Notes under the pieces: generated by a model
Told to the model about the DNA's origin: nothing
Seen by the model: the letters and a program-made list of their open reading frames with translations, nothing else
Databases searched by the model: none
Translations under genes and position numbers: made by a program
Shown: one piece after another, positions 6,473 through 15,606 of the stretch
How the letters are laid out: each line of letters opens with the position of its first letter
Numbering within the stretch: position 1 is the stretch's first letter
Origin: Acidimicrobiales bacterium
GTDB taxonomy: Bacteria; Actinomycetota; Acidimicrobiia; Acidimicrobiales; Aldehydirespiratoraceae
Assembly (NCBI GenBank): GCA_029263195.1
Contig: JAJCXX010000092.1
Span: 1 to 55,694, forward strand
DNA: 55,694 nt
Direction: 5' to 3'

Positions 6473-8967
6473 AGCAACTGCTCCTCGACCGCCCCTGAGA
6501 CGGCCACTACACCGCGGTGTATGGCCTGGACCGCGCTGGAGGCTGCCGCTCGGGTGGCCGGGTTGGGTGAAATAGAGGACAGCTGGCGAAGGAGGTCGAT
6601 CAGCTGCTTGATGTTTCGCACGAAATCGCCAGGCGTCAGCTCATCGTCGGAGCCCATCAGAACAGTGAGGTCTTCGCCGGCTGCCCATGAGTGGGCCATC
6701 GCGGCGAAGCCTCCTTCGAGGTCTCGAAAACGTGTCACGCCTGCTTTGCGTTGCACTCGCTTTAGTTCGCTCGCGATTCCTGAGATCTCCATGAAGGCTG
6801 CTCTGGCTGCATGGGAGGGAAACCATGGGTCGGGCGCCGGTCCGGGTCTGCGGTGTTCGTAGGTGAAGGTGGACGCAACGGACGCGAGTTCGGGGGCGGT
6901 GAGGCCATCGAAGGTGCCAGCGACAAGGGAGTCGACCACAAGCAGGTCGAGTTCGTGGTACACCCGACTGAGGAACATGCCTGAGTCGGTCACCGACCAT
7001 TCGTCGAGATGGTTTCGCCGGTGGAGCACGTCGCAAATTGCGTCGAACTGAAGTGGGATCGACCCGCGGTGTCGGGCCGACATTCGCTTGATTCGTTCGA
7101 CTTCCTGGCGGGCTCGCTGGAGGTCGGCCCTCGAGTGCTCGGGCTCGTTCCTGCGGCGTCGTTCGGCACGCGCCCCGCTCTTGACCCGAGCGCGGCGGAG
7201 CCTGCTTGCCACGTCGGCCCGGAAGTCGGGACGGTCGGGCGTATGCGGAGTGGGCAGATCGATGTGTCCGATCGTGTCGGGAACATGCTCGAGCTCGGTC
7301 GAGTCCCATTTGATGTCGTGCCCACCGGCGGACACGAGTCGAATACGGGCCCGCCCACCCCGGCGCCAGCTCACGCCCATCACGGCCAATTTCCGACCCG
7401 CTGGATCGGTCACGATGTCTCCCGGCCGGAGCCGGGTGATGGCCTCGTCCATGGTCGCCGAGTCCGATTTTGGTGGCTCGATGTCGTCGTGTTGAGAGCC
7501 GACTTCTCGTTCGAGGTCGGCGACCAGTTGTGATTCACGGGACAAGCGCACCTCGAGCCGAGCCAGTTCGGTGTTCGACTGGTATTGAGCGAACGAGCGC
7601 GCCAGAAGCGCTCTCGCCTCATCGGGCGTGTGGCTGGTGAGCAGGTTGATCGCCATGTTGTAGTTGGGTTTGAACGCCGACCGGAGACGAAAGCTCTTGC
7701 TCGACGCCAGTGACGCCACCTGATCGAATGTGACGAACGGTGACCATGGCACGAGTGCATGGCCGATCTTGTCGATCCCTCGTCGGCCGGCGCGGCCAGT
7801 GATCTGAGTGAACTGAGCGGGGGTGAGCAGCTCGTGGGTCTCGCCGGTGAACTTGGAGAGCTTGTCGACCACCACACTTCTGGCAGGAAGGTTGACCCCG
7901 AGAGCGAGAGTCTCGGTCGCGAACACCACTCTCACCAGACCTCGTGCAAAGCAGAGCTCCACCGCCTCCTTGAAGGCAGGCACGAGTCCGGCATGGTGAC
8001 TGGCTATGCCGCGCTCGAGACGCCTGATCCACGACTCGGCGTTGAGCAGCTGGAGATCGGTTGGGTCCAGCGAGGAGATCTTCTCTTCGGCGATGAAGCG
8101 GACCTCAGCCGCTTCATCGGCAGTGGTGAAGCGGGCGCCTGCTCGCTCGAGCGTCTCGGCCGCCTCGTCACATCCCTTGCGGCTGAACACGAACCAGATC
8201 GTCGGTAGCAAGTCTTGTCGCTGCAGAAGGTCGATTACGTCGAGTCGGGGCGGAGTTCGCCACTGGGGACGTCGGCTCTTGCCCTTGTCGCGACCTCGTC
8301 GAAGATCGGTGTCGAACCGATGACCTTCGAGATTCGGCTTCCCATCGACCAGAGTGTCGATGACGTGGGGCTTCTCCGATTTGCGATCGCCAACCACGTA
8401 GAGATTGGTGAGATCGACAGGCCGGGTGGTTTCGACGACCAACTCAGTTCTGCCTCGCACCGTGTCGAGCCAGCCACATACCTCTTCGGCATTGGAGACG
8501 GTTGCCGACAGGCACACCAGCTTGACGTGGAGAGGAAGATTGAGGATAACTTCCTCCCAGACCGGCCCCCGAAACGTGTCTTCGAGATAGTGGACCTCGT
8601 CGAGCACGACCACCTCGAGGTCGCTGAGATCACGCCCCTCATAGAGCATGTTTCGAAGAACTTCCGTGGTCATGACCACGACATCGGCGTCGCCGTTGAT
8701 CGTGTTGTCGCCGGTGAGAAGACCCACCCGTCGACTTCCGACACGATGAGCCAGATCGTTGTACTTCTGATTCGACAGTGCCTTGATCGGCGCCGTGTAG
8801 ATCGCTCTCCTGCCATTGGCGATCGCCCGATCGATGGCATGCTCGGCGACCACGGTCTTCCCGGATCCTGTCGGAGCCGCAACGAGGACGCTGCGACCGG
8901 CATCAATGTGGGCTGCAGCTTCCGTCTGGAAGCGGTCCAGTTCGAAGGCCGGAGGGCCCGGGCTCAC
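6469..8967 (-). CDS. helY: HelY-type DEVH-box superfamily 2 helicase (Ski2/Mtr4-like)
   Basis: 832 residues from the GTG at 8967 that overlaps the tatC stop as GTGA. The open frame continues to 9603, but that part lies inside tatC and is non-coding. Motifs: Walker A APTGSGKT (31-38), motif II DEVH (123-126), motif III LSATVSNAEEV, then the RecA2 set FVFSRKGCDEAAE, HHAGLVPAFKEAVE, FATETLALGVNLPA and QITGRAGRRG. The C-terminal region is the helical DSHCT-type domain of Ski2/Mtr4 relatives. The mycobacterial homologue helY also neighbours tatC and tatA. The family unwinds RNA; the bacterial role is not well defined. The start overlaps with tatC upstream and yegS-like downstream suggest translational coupling. 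Confidence 0.93.
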   Translation of the reverse strand: MSPGPPAFELDRFQTEAAAHIDAGRSVLVAAPTGSGKTVVAEHAIDRAIANGRRAIYTAPIKALSNQKYNDLAHRVGSRRVGLLTGDNTINGDADVVVMTTEVLRNMLYEGRDLSDLEVVVLDEVHYLEDTFRGPVWEEVILNLPLHVKLVCLSATVSNAEEVCGWLDTVRGRTELVVETTRPVDLTNLYVVGDRKSEKPHVIDTLVDGKPNLEGHRFDTDLRRGRDKGKSRRPQWRTPPRLDVIDLLQRQDLLPTIWFVFSRKGCDEAAETLERAGARFTTADEAAEVRFIAEEKISSLDPTDLQLLNAESWIRRLERGIASHHAGLVPAFKEAVELCFARGLVRVVFATETLALGVNLPARSVVVDKLSKFTGETHELLTPAQFTQITGRAGRRGIDKIGHALVPWSPFVTFDQVASLASSKSFRLRSAFKPNYNMAINLLTSHTPDEARALLARSFAQYQSNTELARLEVRLSRESQLVADLEREVGSQHDDIEPPKSDSATMDEAITRLRPGDIVTDPAGRKLAVMGVSWRRGGRARIRLVSAGGHDIKWDSTELEHVPDTIGHIDLPTPHTPDRPDFRADVASRLRRARVKSGARAERRRRNEPEHSRADLQRARQEVERIKRMSARHRGSIPLQFDAICDVLHRRNHLDEWSVTDSGMFLSRVYHELDLLVVDSLVAGTFDGLTAPELASVASTFTYEHRRPGPAPDPWFPSHAARAAFMEISGIASELKRVQRKAGVTRFRDLEGGFAAMAHSWAAGEDLTVLMGSDDELTPGDFVRNIKQLIDLLRQLSSISPNPATRAAASSAVQAIHRGVVAVSGAVEEQLL

Positions 8968-9722
8968 CCGGCGGAAGCGCGTCGGCGCTCCCTGACACGA
9001 CCGTAGATGATCGCCATCTCGTAGAACAGATACATGGGTATCGACATGGCGAGCAGCGTGTAGGGGTCGCCGCTCGGCGTGATCAAGGCCACGGCCACGA
9101 CTATCCCGATTATCGCGTACTGGCGTATCGATCGCAGGGTGCGATTGTGAACGATTCCCATGATCTGAAGGAAGACCAACAGGACCGGGAACTCGAACCC
9201 GATTCCGAACGCCACGATCATCTTGATCACGAAGCCCACGTATTCGATCGGTGAGAAGATCTCCTCGAAGTTCTCCCCACCCAGGCTCTGAAGGAACTCG
9301 AGTGCTCGTGGCAGGCTCCAGTAGGCCAGGCTCCCACCGAGTGCGAACAAGAATATTGAGACGGCCATGAACGGAATCGCGTAGCGCTTCTCGTTGGATT
9401 TCAGCCCGGGGGCGATGAAGCGCCACACCTGCCACAAAATCACCGGCATGGCGAGAACGATTCCGCCGTAGGAGGCGACGCTGAATCTCACGTTGAGCGG
9501 TTCGAGCGGGTTTTGTACGAAGAGTCGGCAACTCTCGTCGGCCGCCTTGGTCCCGCAGTAGGGCTTGAGAAGGAAATCGATGATCTCTGGGTAGGCGATC
9601 CAACAGATCACCGCTCCCACCGCAATCGAGGCGAACGAGATGATGAGCCGCTTGCGGAGTTCGGCGAGATGCTCCATGAGGCTCATCTGGCCCTCACTCT
9701 TGGCTTCGGTCTGGGTCGCCAT
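8964..9722 (-). CDS. tatC: Sec-independent protein translocase TatC
   Basis: 252 residues, the usual TatC size, with six predicted membrane segments. The N-terminal MSLMEHLAELRKRLI is the conserved cytoplasmic signature (HLxELRxRL) that contacts twin-arginine signal peptides. The periplasmic-side FSVASYGGIVLAMPVILWQVWRF and the FGIGFEFPVLLVFL stretch (with the conserved F-E-x-P) are also typical. TatC is the receptor of the Tat pathway, which exports folded, often cofactor-bearing proteins. It is 6 bases after the tatA/B-like gene and overlaps helY, an order conserved in mycobacteria. Nothing unusual was seen in the sequence. Confidence 0.97.
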   Translation of the reverse strand: MATQTEAKSEGQMSLMEHLAELRKRLIISFASIAVGAVICWIAYPEIIDFLLKPYCGTKAADESCRLFVQNPLEPLNVRFSVASYGGIVLAMPVILWQVWRFIAPGLKSNEKRYAIPFMAVSIFLFALGGSLAYWSLPRALEFLQSLGGENFEEIFSPIEYVGFVIKMIVAFGIGFEFPVLLVFLQIMGIVHNRTLRSIRQYAIIGIVVAVALITPSGDPYTLLAMSIPMYLFYEMAIIYGRVRERRRASAG

Positions 9723-9728
9723 CGAAAG

Positions 9729-10079
9729 TCAGTCTTCGGGCTCGGGCGACGGCTCGTCGCCGTCTACGGCCGCAGTGCTGGTTTCTGCACTGGCCGGAGG
9801 AGCAACCTCCGGTATGGGGGTCGGGTCGGAGGCCAAGACCGCAGGTGCTGGTGGGGTTGCCTTACCCGACAACTGCTTGCCCATCTCCTTGGCCTCGGCC
9901 CGCACCTCCGGGTCGACCATTGCGTCGCGCATTTCCTGCTGGAATCCGCTGGACAGCCTTCTGAGTTCGGTTACGGCCTTGCCGACCTGCCGGGCGGCCT
10001 CCGGAAGCTTGGCCGGGCCGAGCACTATCAACGCCAGGACCAAGATCACAAGAATCTCCGGACCACCGAGATTTCCCAT
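9729..10079 (-). CDS. TatA/TatB-family twin-arginine translocase subunit
   Basis: 116 residues: a single N-terminal membrane helix (PEILVILVLALIVLGP), the short hinge LGPAKLPE, an amphipathic helix (AARQVGKAVTELRRLSSGFQQEMRD) and a long Pro/Ala/acidic tail. The hinge L-G-P-x-K-L-P is shared by TatA and TatB. The amphipathic helix with an EMRD-like end leans towards TatB, whereas many actinobacteria have one TatA here; I cannot decide between them. It oligomerises at the membrane to form the Tat pore or receptor complex with TatC, whose gene begins 6 bases later. The gene is in the same order as in the M. tuberculosis tatA-tatC-helY cluster. Confidence 0.92.
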   Translation of the reverse strand: MGNLGGPEILVILVLALIVLGPAKLPEAARQVGKAVTELRRLSSGFQQEMRDAMVDPEVRAEAKEMGKQLSGKATPPAPAVLASDPTPIPEVAPPASAETSTAAVDGDEPSPEPED

Positions 10080-10088
10080 GTCGAAACT

Positions 10089-10370
10089 CTAGCGAGCGAG
10101 CGGTTTGTTACGTGGGAGCGGCCGCGGCAGCCGCTGCCGGGCGTCGGAGGCTGTCCGCGATGCTCTGGCGCCCATAGTCGTGGCCTCTCGGTCGAGTTCG
10201 TCCACCGCTACGGCGGTGACGGTCATTCGACGAAGTGCCGGACGAAGTCGACTCAGCTCCGATCCGAGCTGATGGAGCGCCCAAGAGACCGTGATCACCG
10301 CGACAATTATCGACAGAGCGGGCAGAACGACGATCAAAGGCACCGCTTGGAAGGTAGCCGAGAGGTCCAA
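10089..10370 (-). CDS. Small single-pass membrane protein, unknown function
   Basis: 93 residues from a TTG at 10370; a GTG nine codons in (10343) is the alternative start. One strongly hydrophobic segment (VPLIVVLPALSIIVAVITVSW, roughly 10-30) is followed by a charged, likely helical cytoplasmic part with many Arg/Ala residues and a basic end (RQRLPRPLPRNKPLAR). It lies 9 bases before tatA/B and 24 bases after the zinc-ribbon gene, so it belongs to the tat run. I do not recognise the family. Its length, topology and position would suit an accessory membrane protein, but no motif supports a specific role. Confidence 0.65.
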   Translation of the reverse strand: MDLSATFQAVPLIVVLPALSIIVAVITVSWALHQLGSELSRLRPALRRMTVTAVAVDELDREATTMGARASRTASDARQRLPRPLPRNKPLAR

Positions 10371-10394
10371 TGCGACGCGTGATGCCCGGCCGGA

Positions 10395-10727
10395 TCAGCC
10401 GTCGAGGAGATGTTCGAGGGCTTTGTCCCAGGAACTCGCGTCGTGCAGCTGGTCGTGGAACTCAAGAAGATCATCGTGAGAGATTGGCCGACCGGCCCGA
10501 GGTTCGCTCAGCTCGGCCGGAAGAGTCCAGGTGTCCATCTCGACTCCTGAGGCCACGAGCAGGTCGATGGTTCGTGGCTCTGCCGGCTTCACAACAGTCA
10601 TGTGGCAAATGGGACAACTGAAGGAGTACTCGCCGCGATTGTCGTCGATGCAAACACGCACCCGTACGTCGGCGGTGGTGAGCTCGACGTCACCGCATGT
10701 CTCGCAACTTGCCCGGATTGTAGCCAT
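10395..10727 (-). CDS. Small zinc-ribbon protein, unknown function
   Basis: 110 residues. Two cysteine pairs, CETCGD near residues 8-11 and CPICHM near residue 38, form a likely zinc ribbon; between them is a short beta-type stretch (ELTTADVRVRVCIDDNRGEYSF). The C-terminal half is helical and acidic (HDDLLEFHDQLHDASSWDKALEHLL). It is the first gene of the tat-helY run, so its promoter should lie between 10728 and 10887, shared with the divergent GDPD gene. The ribbon suggests nucleic-acid or protein binding, yet nothing shows which. I have seen similar short proteins as conserved hypotheticals in actinobacteria but cannot name a family. Confidence 0.75.
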   Translation of the reverse strand: MATIRASCETCGDVELTTADVRVRVCIDDNRGEYSFSCPICHMTVVKPAEPRTIDLLVASGVEMDTWTLPAELSEPRAGRPISHDDLLEFHDQLHDASSWDKALEHLLDG

Positions 10728-10887
10728 GTCTCGGAAGCACCTCGATCTTCAAAGCTTGTACGGCCCTCCATCGGCATCGCTTCCCCGGGGCTAAAGGGTC
10801 AACGGACCCGGATTTGCTGGGCAATTGGACCCATCGACGGCTTCGACATGCGTGCACTGAGGGTCCGAACGCGCGACGATTGCCGCG

Positions 10888-11610
10888 GTGCGCACGAGAC
10901 TTCCGGCCCTGTTAGAGACTCCGATCATGTTCGCCCATCGCGGCGCGCGGGCCCACAGTCCCGAAAACACGATCGAGGCATTCGAGCTGGCCCGCCAACT
11001 CGGAGCATCCGGTCTGGAGACCGATGTCTGGCTCACGGCCGACCGCCAGGTGGTGCTCGATCACGATGGTTTACATCAGCGACTCCCGCGACGTTTGATC
11101 GCCGACGTGCGTCGTTCTGATCTCAAGTCCCACATACCAACGCTCGACCAGTTCTACCGCGAGGTGGGCGGCGATCTTCCCCTCAGTGTCGACGTGAAGG
11201 ACACCACAGCGTTCGAGGAGATGCTCGAGGTAGCCCGGCGACATGGCACAGCCGAAATGCTCTGGGTTTGCCATCCTGATCTCAGTCGGCTGGTTGAGTG
11301 GCGCTCTGCGGCCCCGGAAATCCACTTGGTCAACTCGACCCGTCTCGCCGACCTTTCAGAGGGCCCAGAACGACGATCAGCCGATTTGGCCGCCGAGAGA
11401 ATCGATGCTCTCAACCTCCGTCGAGATGAGTGGACGGGTGGATTGACCACACTGGTCCACCGATTCGGCGTCCTGGCCTTCGGGTGGGACGCCCAGCACG
11501 ACCATCACTTGGCCGCGCTGATCGACATGGGGATCGACGCTGTGTATTCCGATCATGTCGACGTAATGGTCGCTGTCGTCGCGTCGTTCGTCGATCACGA
11601 AGCCCGTTGA
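10888..11610 (+). CDS. Glycerophosphodiester phosphodiesterase (GDPD) family protein
   Basis: 240 residues from a GTG. The GDPD TIM-barrel signature is present: FAHRGARAHSPENTIEAF (His, Arg and the PENT motif), GLETDVWLTAD (the ExD metal ligands) and VVLDHDGLHQR (HD, the catalytic second His). GDPD enzymes hydrolyse glycerophosphodiesters to glycerol-3-phosphate and an alcohol with a divalent metal. No signal peptide was found, so the enzyme should be cytoplasmic. It is the only plus-strand gene between the tat run and the proteasome operon, convergent with the signal peptidase gene 15 bases later. It is distinct in sequence from the second GDPD at 54574. Confidence 0.9.
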   Translation: MRTRLPALLETPIMFAHRGARAHSPENTIEAFELARQLGASGLETDVWLTADRQVVLDHDGLHQRLPRRLIADVRRSDLKSHIPTLDQFYREVGGDLPLSVDVKDTTAFEEMLEVARRHGTAEMLWVCHPDLSRLVEWRSAAPEIHLVNSTRLADLSEGPERRSADLAAERIDALNLRRDEWTGGLTTLVHRFGVLAFGWDAQHDHHLAALIDMGIDAVYSDHVDVMVAVVASFVDHEAR

Positions 11611-11625
11611 TCGTCGGCGGACGGC

Positions 11626-12369
11626 TCAGAGAAATCCGAGGTCGCCGATCGGCCACACCTTGAGGAATGCCCTACCCACCACCGAGCTCTCCTCGATTGG
11701 ACCGAACGTGCGTGAGTCGCTGCTACCTGTTCGGTTGTCGCCCATTACGAAAACGAATCCAGGGGGCACGGTGCAACGGTCAGGTGCCGGCGGGTTGTCG
11801 CAGTTGGGAATCAGATCGCGCTCAGGCACCGATGGCTTGCCAAGGACGTAAGGCTCGTCGAGTTTCAGGCCATCGACGTAGACGTCGCCGTCGCGCAGGG
11901 TGAGCGTCTCCCCGGGCAGGGCGATCACTCGCTTGATGAGGTCGTTGATCTCACCCGATGCGAGCGGAGGCTTCTCGAACACGACGATGTCGCCCCTATG
12001 GATGTCGTGGAGTCGGTAGCTGAGTTTGTTGACGAGCACACGATCGTTGATTTGAAGGGTCTCGAACATCGAGCCCGACGGAATGAAGAACGCCTGCAAC
12101 AGGAATGCCTTGATCAGCAGGGCCACCGAGAGGGCACCTACCGCCACCGCGATCCATTCGATCATGCTCCGGACCTGCTGTGATGCCGACCGAGGGGGTG
12201 ACTCGGACAGATCAACGTCGTCCTCGAGCGGGAGGTCCTCGTTGGTGGCGAAATCCGGAAATGGCACCCCACCCGGCTCGCCGGCCGATTGATCTCCGAT
12301 GTCGCTCACGGCGCTCGACCCTACAGGCACATCGCGGTCGCTGGGCGGCGCTGACGGATCAGCGGCCAT
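11626..12369 (-). CDS. lepB: Signal peptidase I
   Basis: About 247 residues. The acidic N-terminal region (1-70) is cytoplasmic, followed by one membrane helix (IEWIAVAVGALSVALLIKAF). The catalytic elements are complete: FFIPSGSMFETL with the nucleophilic Ser, NDLIKRVIALPGETL with the general-base Lys, and VMGDNRTGSSDSRTFGPI (box E). It removes signal peptides from Sec and Tat substrates on the outer face of the membrane. The start is uncertain: ATGs at 12378 and 12369 lie inside the end of pafC, and a GTG at 12330 would leave a 28-base gap. It is the last gene of the proteasome operon, an unusual position for lepB in my memory of actinobacterial genomes. Confidence 0.93.
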   Translation of the reverse strand: MAADPSAPPSDRDVPVGSSAVSDIGDQSAGEPGGVPFPDFATNEDLPLEDDVDLSESPPRSASQQVRSMIEWIAVAVGALSVALLIKAFLLQAFFIPSGSMFETLQINDRVLVNKLSYRLHDIHRGDIVVFEKPPLASGEINDLIKRVIALPGETLTLRDGDVYVDGLKLDEPYVLGKPSVPERDLIPNCDNPPAPDRCTVPPGFVFVMGDNRTGSSDSRTFGPIEESSVVGRAFLKVWPIGDLGFL

Positions 12370-13309
12370 ACAGGGCAAGCACCTTGCGGGCCGCCTCCGG
12401 GACGAGATCGTCAGGAAGAGAACCCTCGCGAGAGGTCATCGTCGCCGCCGGACCCAGTCGGAGGAGCAGTCGCTGGATCCATGGCACCTCGGTGATCGCG
12501 AGCACCACAATTGTCCGACCGTCTTCAGATTCCGTCACGGACTCACATGGATACTGCTCGACGACCCACATTGCCGACCGGTCGAGGGTCAGCTCGATGC
12601 GCGGATCGTCGTCGGATGGCTCGAAGGAGGGCACGGTCCTCACGGAGTTGTGATGGGCAGGATTGGATGTCTTGGTGGTCGATCTAATGCGGTCGACGCG
12701 AAACATCCGGAACTCGTCGGCCAACTTGCACCATGCATCCAAGTACCAGTTGCCTTGGTCGCTGAACAGTCGAACCGGGTCGACCTCCCGCTTGGTGGCG
12801 ACATCTCGTCCATAGGAGTAGTAGTCGATGTCCACACAGACTCCCGAGTCGATGGCGTCCCGAAGTCCGTCGAGAATCGCGATCGGAGCTTCGCCCAGCC
12901 CAACGTCGAGTATTTGATCGGCATCGCCACCGAGCATCGCTCCCAGCTTGGTGAGCGCTCGAACGAGGGTCTCGGGAGCGTCGTCGCCGACGACGCTGAG
13001 AGCAGCCCTCGCTGTGGTGAGGAGTGTGGCCGCCTCTTGTGACGACAGCTTGAGGGGCCGGGCGAACCAGTCTGCGTACTTGATCCAGACCTTGTCGTCG
13101 GAGATCGTGACCTCAACGAGTTGGTCGGGCGTGAACGGGTGCACCCCGACGAAGAACACCACGTTCTGAAGATCGCCCAGAAGCAACGCTCGCGGATAGT
13201 CGAACCGTCGCTCGATCTCGGAGATCGGCACACCATCGCTCTCGGACACCCAGGGAATGATGGAGAGAAGGCGAGCAAGCCGGTCGCCGGCGGTGAGTCG
13301 GGTAGTCAC
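12359..13309 (-). CDS. pafC: PafC, WYL-domain transcription regulator
   Basis: 316 residues from the GTG at 13309, whose GTGA overlaps the pafB stop; an upstream ATG at 13327 is possible but less likely. The N-terminal part (GDRLARLLSIIPWVSESDGVPISEIERRF) is an atypical winged helix; the middle carries the WYL domain, seen as VDIDYYSYGRDVATKREVDPVRLF ... GNWYLDAWCKLADEFRMFRVDRI; a WCX-like C-terminal domain follows. PafB and PafC act together as the activator PafBC of the LexA-independent DNA-damage response in mycobacteria, with the WYL domain proposed to sense nucleic acid. The tight overlap with pafB fits heteromer formation. It is immediately followed by lepB. Confidence 0.92.
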   Translation of the reverse strand: MTTRLTAGDRLARLLSIIPWVSESDGVPISEIERRFDYPRALLLGDLQNVVFFVGVHPFTPDQLVEVTISDDKVWIKYADWFARPLKLSSQEAATLLTTARAALSVVGDDAPETLVRALTKLGAMLGGDADQILDVGLGEAPIAILDGLRDAIDSGVCVDIDYYSYGRDVATKREVDPVRLFSDQGNWYLDAWCKLADEFRMFRVDRIRSTTKTSNPAHHNSVRTVPSFEPSDDDPRIELTLDRSAMWVVEQYPCESVTESEDGRTIVVLAITEVPWIQRLLLRLGPAATMTSREGSLPDDLVPEAARKVLALYGR

Positions 13310-14199
13310 AGTTGAGCTTCCAGCCATGAGATGATGTCGTCGCGCAAGCTCTCCGGTGAGATCACTTCGGCGTGGTCAAGGAAGGTCAGGACGGCCGAGC
13401 GAAATGCCTCGATGTTGCGTACCTCGGCTCGGGCGATCACCGACCCGTCGGCGGCTTCGCTGATCTCGCCGAAGACGTGGCGCGCCCAAGATGCCTGGTC
13501 GGGGTCTATCCGCACCTCAGCCATGACCGGGTTGGAATCACCCAGCTCCCAGCCCCTGAGCGAACTGGGGTCGGCGGTGTCGCCCACTGGTTGTGACGCT
13601 TCGCCGACGTCGGAGGCCGACCCGTCGATTCTGTCGACGCGGTAGAGGCGATGGTCGTCGCGTCGGAGATCCCAGCCCGACATGTACCAGTGTCCCTTGG
13701 CGAACGACAATCGCCAAGGCTCGACCGTCCGCTCGGTGCCGGAATAGGTGAACCGCACCGACCGGCGCTCCGCGGCCGCGCCCACCAGGGTTGCCAGCCT
13801 GTCGTCGAAGGGAACCCGACCGATCTGAGAGTCTTCGTCGGAGACCTCGACCCCGAGTTTGACGAGTCCGCCTTCGGCTCCGTCGAGACGCACCAGACTG
13901 GTGGCAAGATGCAGGGCGGCCAACTCGTCGGGCTCGAAGCGGATGTCGGACCCGACGTACTCGGCCCGGTCGATTCGATAGCCATCGATGGGCGGATCGA
14001 ACTCGGGGTTGGGCTCGACACGAAGCGGAACACCCATCTCACGAATGTCGACCTTGTCGCGTTCGAACATCCGGTGACGTGCCGTCGGCTCGTCGGGGTA
14101 GCCGCCGACCCGACGTTGTAGCTGGTCGGCGGTGAGCGGGATCGCTGAGTCGAGGAGAGCAGCGGTGAGGTTCAACAGACGTTCGAGCTTCGATGACAT
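13306..14199 (-). CDS. pafB: PafB, WYL-domain transcription regulator
   Basis: 297 residues starting at MSSKLERLLNLTAALL, seven bases after the pafA stop; the open frame extends further upstream only by chance. The N-terminal winged helix includes LTADQLQRRVGGYPDEPTAR with HRMFERDKVDIREMGVPL, the usual WYL-regulator linker helix. The WYL core is VRFTYSGTERTVEPWRL followed by KGHWYMSGWDLRRDDHRLYRVDRI, and a WCX domain makes up the end (ISWLEAQL). With PafC it forms the PafBC activator. Despite the gene name (proteasome accessory factor), PafBC is not needed for pupylation itself. It overlaps pafC by four bases and sits directly behind pafA, the conserved actinobacterial order. Confidence 0.93.
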   Translation of the reverse strand: MSSKLERLLNLTAALLDSAIPLTADQLQRRVGGYPDEPTARHRMFERDKVDIREMGVPLRVEPNPEFDPPIDGYRIDRAEYVGSDIRFEPDELAALHLATSLVRLDGAEGGLVKLGVEVSDEDSQIGRVPFDDRLATLVGAAAERRSVRFTYSGTERTVEPWRLSFAKGHWYMSGWDLRRDDHRLYRVDRIDGSASDVGEASQPVGDTADPSSLRGWELGDSNPVMAEVRIDPDQASWARHVFGEISEAADGSVIARAEVRNIEAFRSAVLTFLDHAEVISPESLRDDIISWLEAQL

Positions 14200-14206
14200 G
14201 TGGGCC

Positions 14207-15574
14207 TCAGAGTGACTCGATGAGCTTCTCGACGCGGTCGTCGTGTGACTTGAACGGGTCCTTGCACAAGACGGTTCGCTGAGCTTGATCGTTGAGCTTG
14301 AGATGCACCCAGTCGACCGTGTAGTCGCGCTTCTTCGCTTTGGCGGTGCGTATGAACTCGCCGCGAAGCCGGGCACGAGTGGTCTCTGGAGGGTTCTCGA
14401 CGGCGTGGGAGATCTCGGCGTCGGTCACGACACGTTCGGTCAGTCCCCGCTTCTGGAGACGGTAGAACAGGCCACGATCGCGGTCGACATCGTGGTATTG
14501 GAGATCGATCAGGCCCACGCGAGCGTCGGACAGCTCCAGATCGTTGCGGTCGCGATAGGCCTCGATGAGTCGATGCTTGATCACCCAGTCGACCTCATGG
14601 TCGAGTTTGAGCGGATCGTCGGCGATCGTCGTGAGACAGTGCTCCCACATGTTGAGGGCCTGCTTCTCGAGTGGGCTGAGATCGTTGTGGTCGGCGAAAC
14701 GGAGAGCGCGATCGAGGTACTCGGTCTGAATCTCGAGGGCCGAGGCCTCGCGGCCGTTGGCGAGTCTGACACGGCGACGACAGGTGGGGTCGTGGCTGAT
14801 TTCGCGAATGGCGCGTATCGGGTTCTCGAGCGTCATGTCGCGCAGCACGACCTGGGGCTCCTCGAGCATTCGGAGCATCAATGAGCAAGCACCAACTTTG
14901 AGAAAGTTGCTGTACTCGCTCATGTTGGAGTCGCCGACGATCACGTGAAGTCGCCGAAATCGCTCGGCATCGGCATGGGGTTCGTCGCGGGTGTTGATGA
15001 TCGGGCGACTACGAGTGGTGGCTGACGACACGCCTTCCCAGATGTGTTCGGCCCGTTGGCTGATGCAAAAAGTGGAGCCTCTGGCGGTCTGCAGAACCTT
15101 GCCGGCTCCGGCGTAGATCTGTCGACTGACCAGAAAAGGGATGAGGACTTCGGCGTAGGAGCCGAGATCGTCTTCCCGGCTCGTGAGGTAGTTCTCGTGG
15201 CAGCCGTAGCTGTTGCCGGCGGAATCGGTGTTGTTCTTGAAGAGATAGATGTCGCCGTCGATGCCCTCGTCGCCGAGGCGTTGCTCCGCACTCACCAGCA
15301 GTTGTTCGAGAATCCGCTCCCCTGCCTTGTCGTGAACCACCAGATCTCGGATGGAGTCGCACTCGGGGGTCGCGTACTCCGGGTGGCTTCCAACATCGAG
15401 GTAGAGGCGGGCTCCGTTGGCGAGAAAGACGTTGCTGCTTCGACCCCACGACACCACCCGGCGAAACAAATAGCGGGCGACCTCGTCGGGGCTGAGCCGA
15501 CGCTGACCGCGCAAAGTGCAGGTAACTCCGTATTCGTTCTCTATGCCGAAGATTCTGCGTTGCACTGCCGACAC
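14207..15574 (-). CDS. pafA: Pup--protein ligase PafA
   Basis: 455 residues, full length. It is a carboxylate-amine ligase relative of glutamine synthetase: [14 protein letters not shown] at the start, [17 protein letters not shown] with the catalytic Asp (D60), [20 protein letters not shown] and [11 protein letters not shown] around the ATP/Mg site, and a C-terminal domain ending in [18 protein letters not shown] for Pup binding. It phosphorylates the C-terminal Glu of deamidated Pup and joins it to substrate lysines. The GTG at 15574 is used here; a second GTG at 15565 would give a protein starting VQRRIFG, closely matching the start of the mycobacterial protein, and may be the real start. 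It is 32 bases after prcA. Confidence 0.97.
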   Translation of the reverse strand: MSAVQRRIFGIENEYGVTCTLRGQRRLSPDEVARYLFRRVVSWGRSSNVFLANGARLYLDVGSHPEYATPECDSIRDLVVHDKAGERILEQLLVSAEQRLGDEGIDGDIYLFKNNTDSAGNSYGCHENYLTSREDDLGSYAEVLIPFLVSRQIYAGAGKVLQTARGSTFCISQRAEHIWEGVSSATTRSRPIINTRDEPHADAERFRRLHVIVGDSNMSEYSNFLKVGACSLMLRMLEEPQVVLRDMTLENPIRAIREISHDPTCRRRVRLANGREASALEIQTEYLDRALRFADHNDLSPLEKQALNMWEHCLTTIADDPLKLDHEVDWVIKHRLIEAYRDRNDLELSDARVGLIDLQYHDVDRDRGLFYRLQKRGLTERVVTDAEISHAVENPPETTRARLRGEFIRTAKAKKRDYTVDWVHLKLNDQAQRTVLCKDPFKSHDDRVEKLIESL

Positions 15575-15606
15575 CGTAACGTCAGCGGGATGTGTCCGGG
15601 TGACAC

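Noticed and set aside
8968-9603. N-terminal extension of the helicase frame by 212 codons
   Set aside because: It lies inside tatC in another frame; the GTGA overlap at 8964-8967 and the Walker A position near residue 31 give a normal start.
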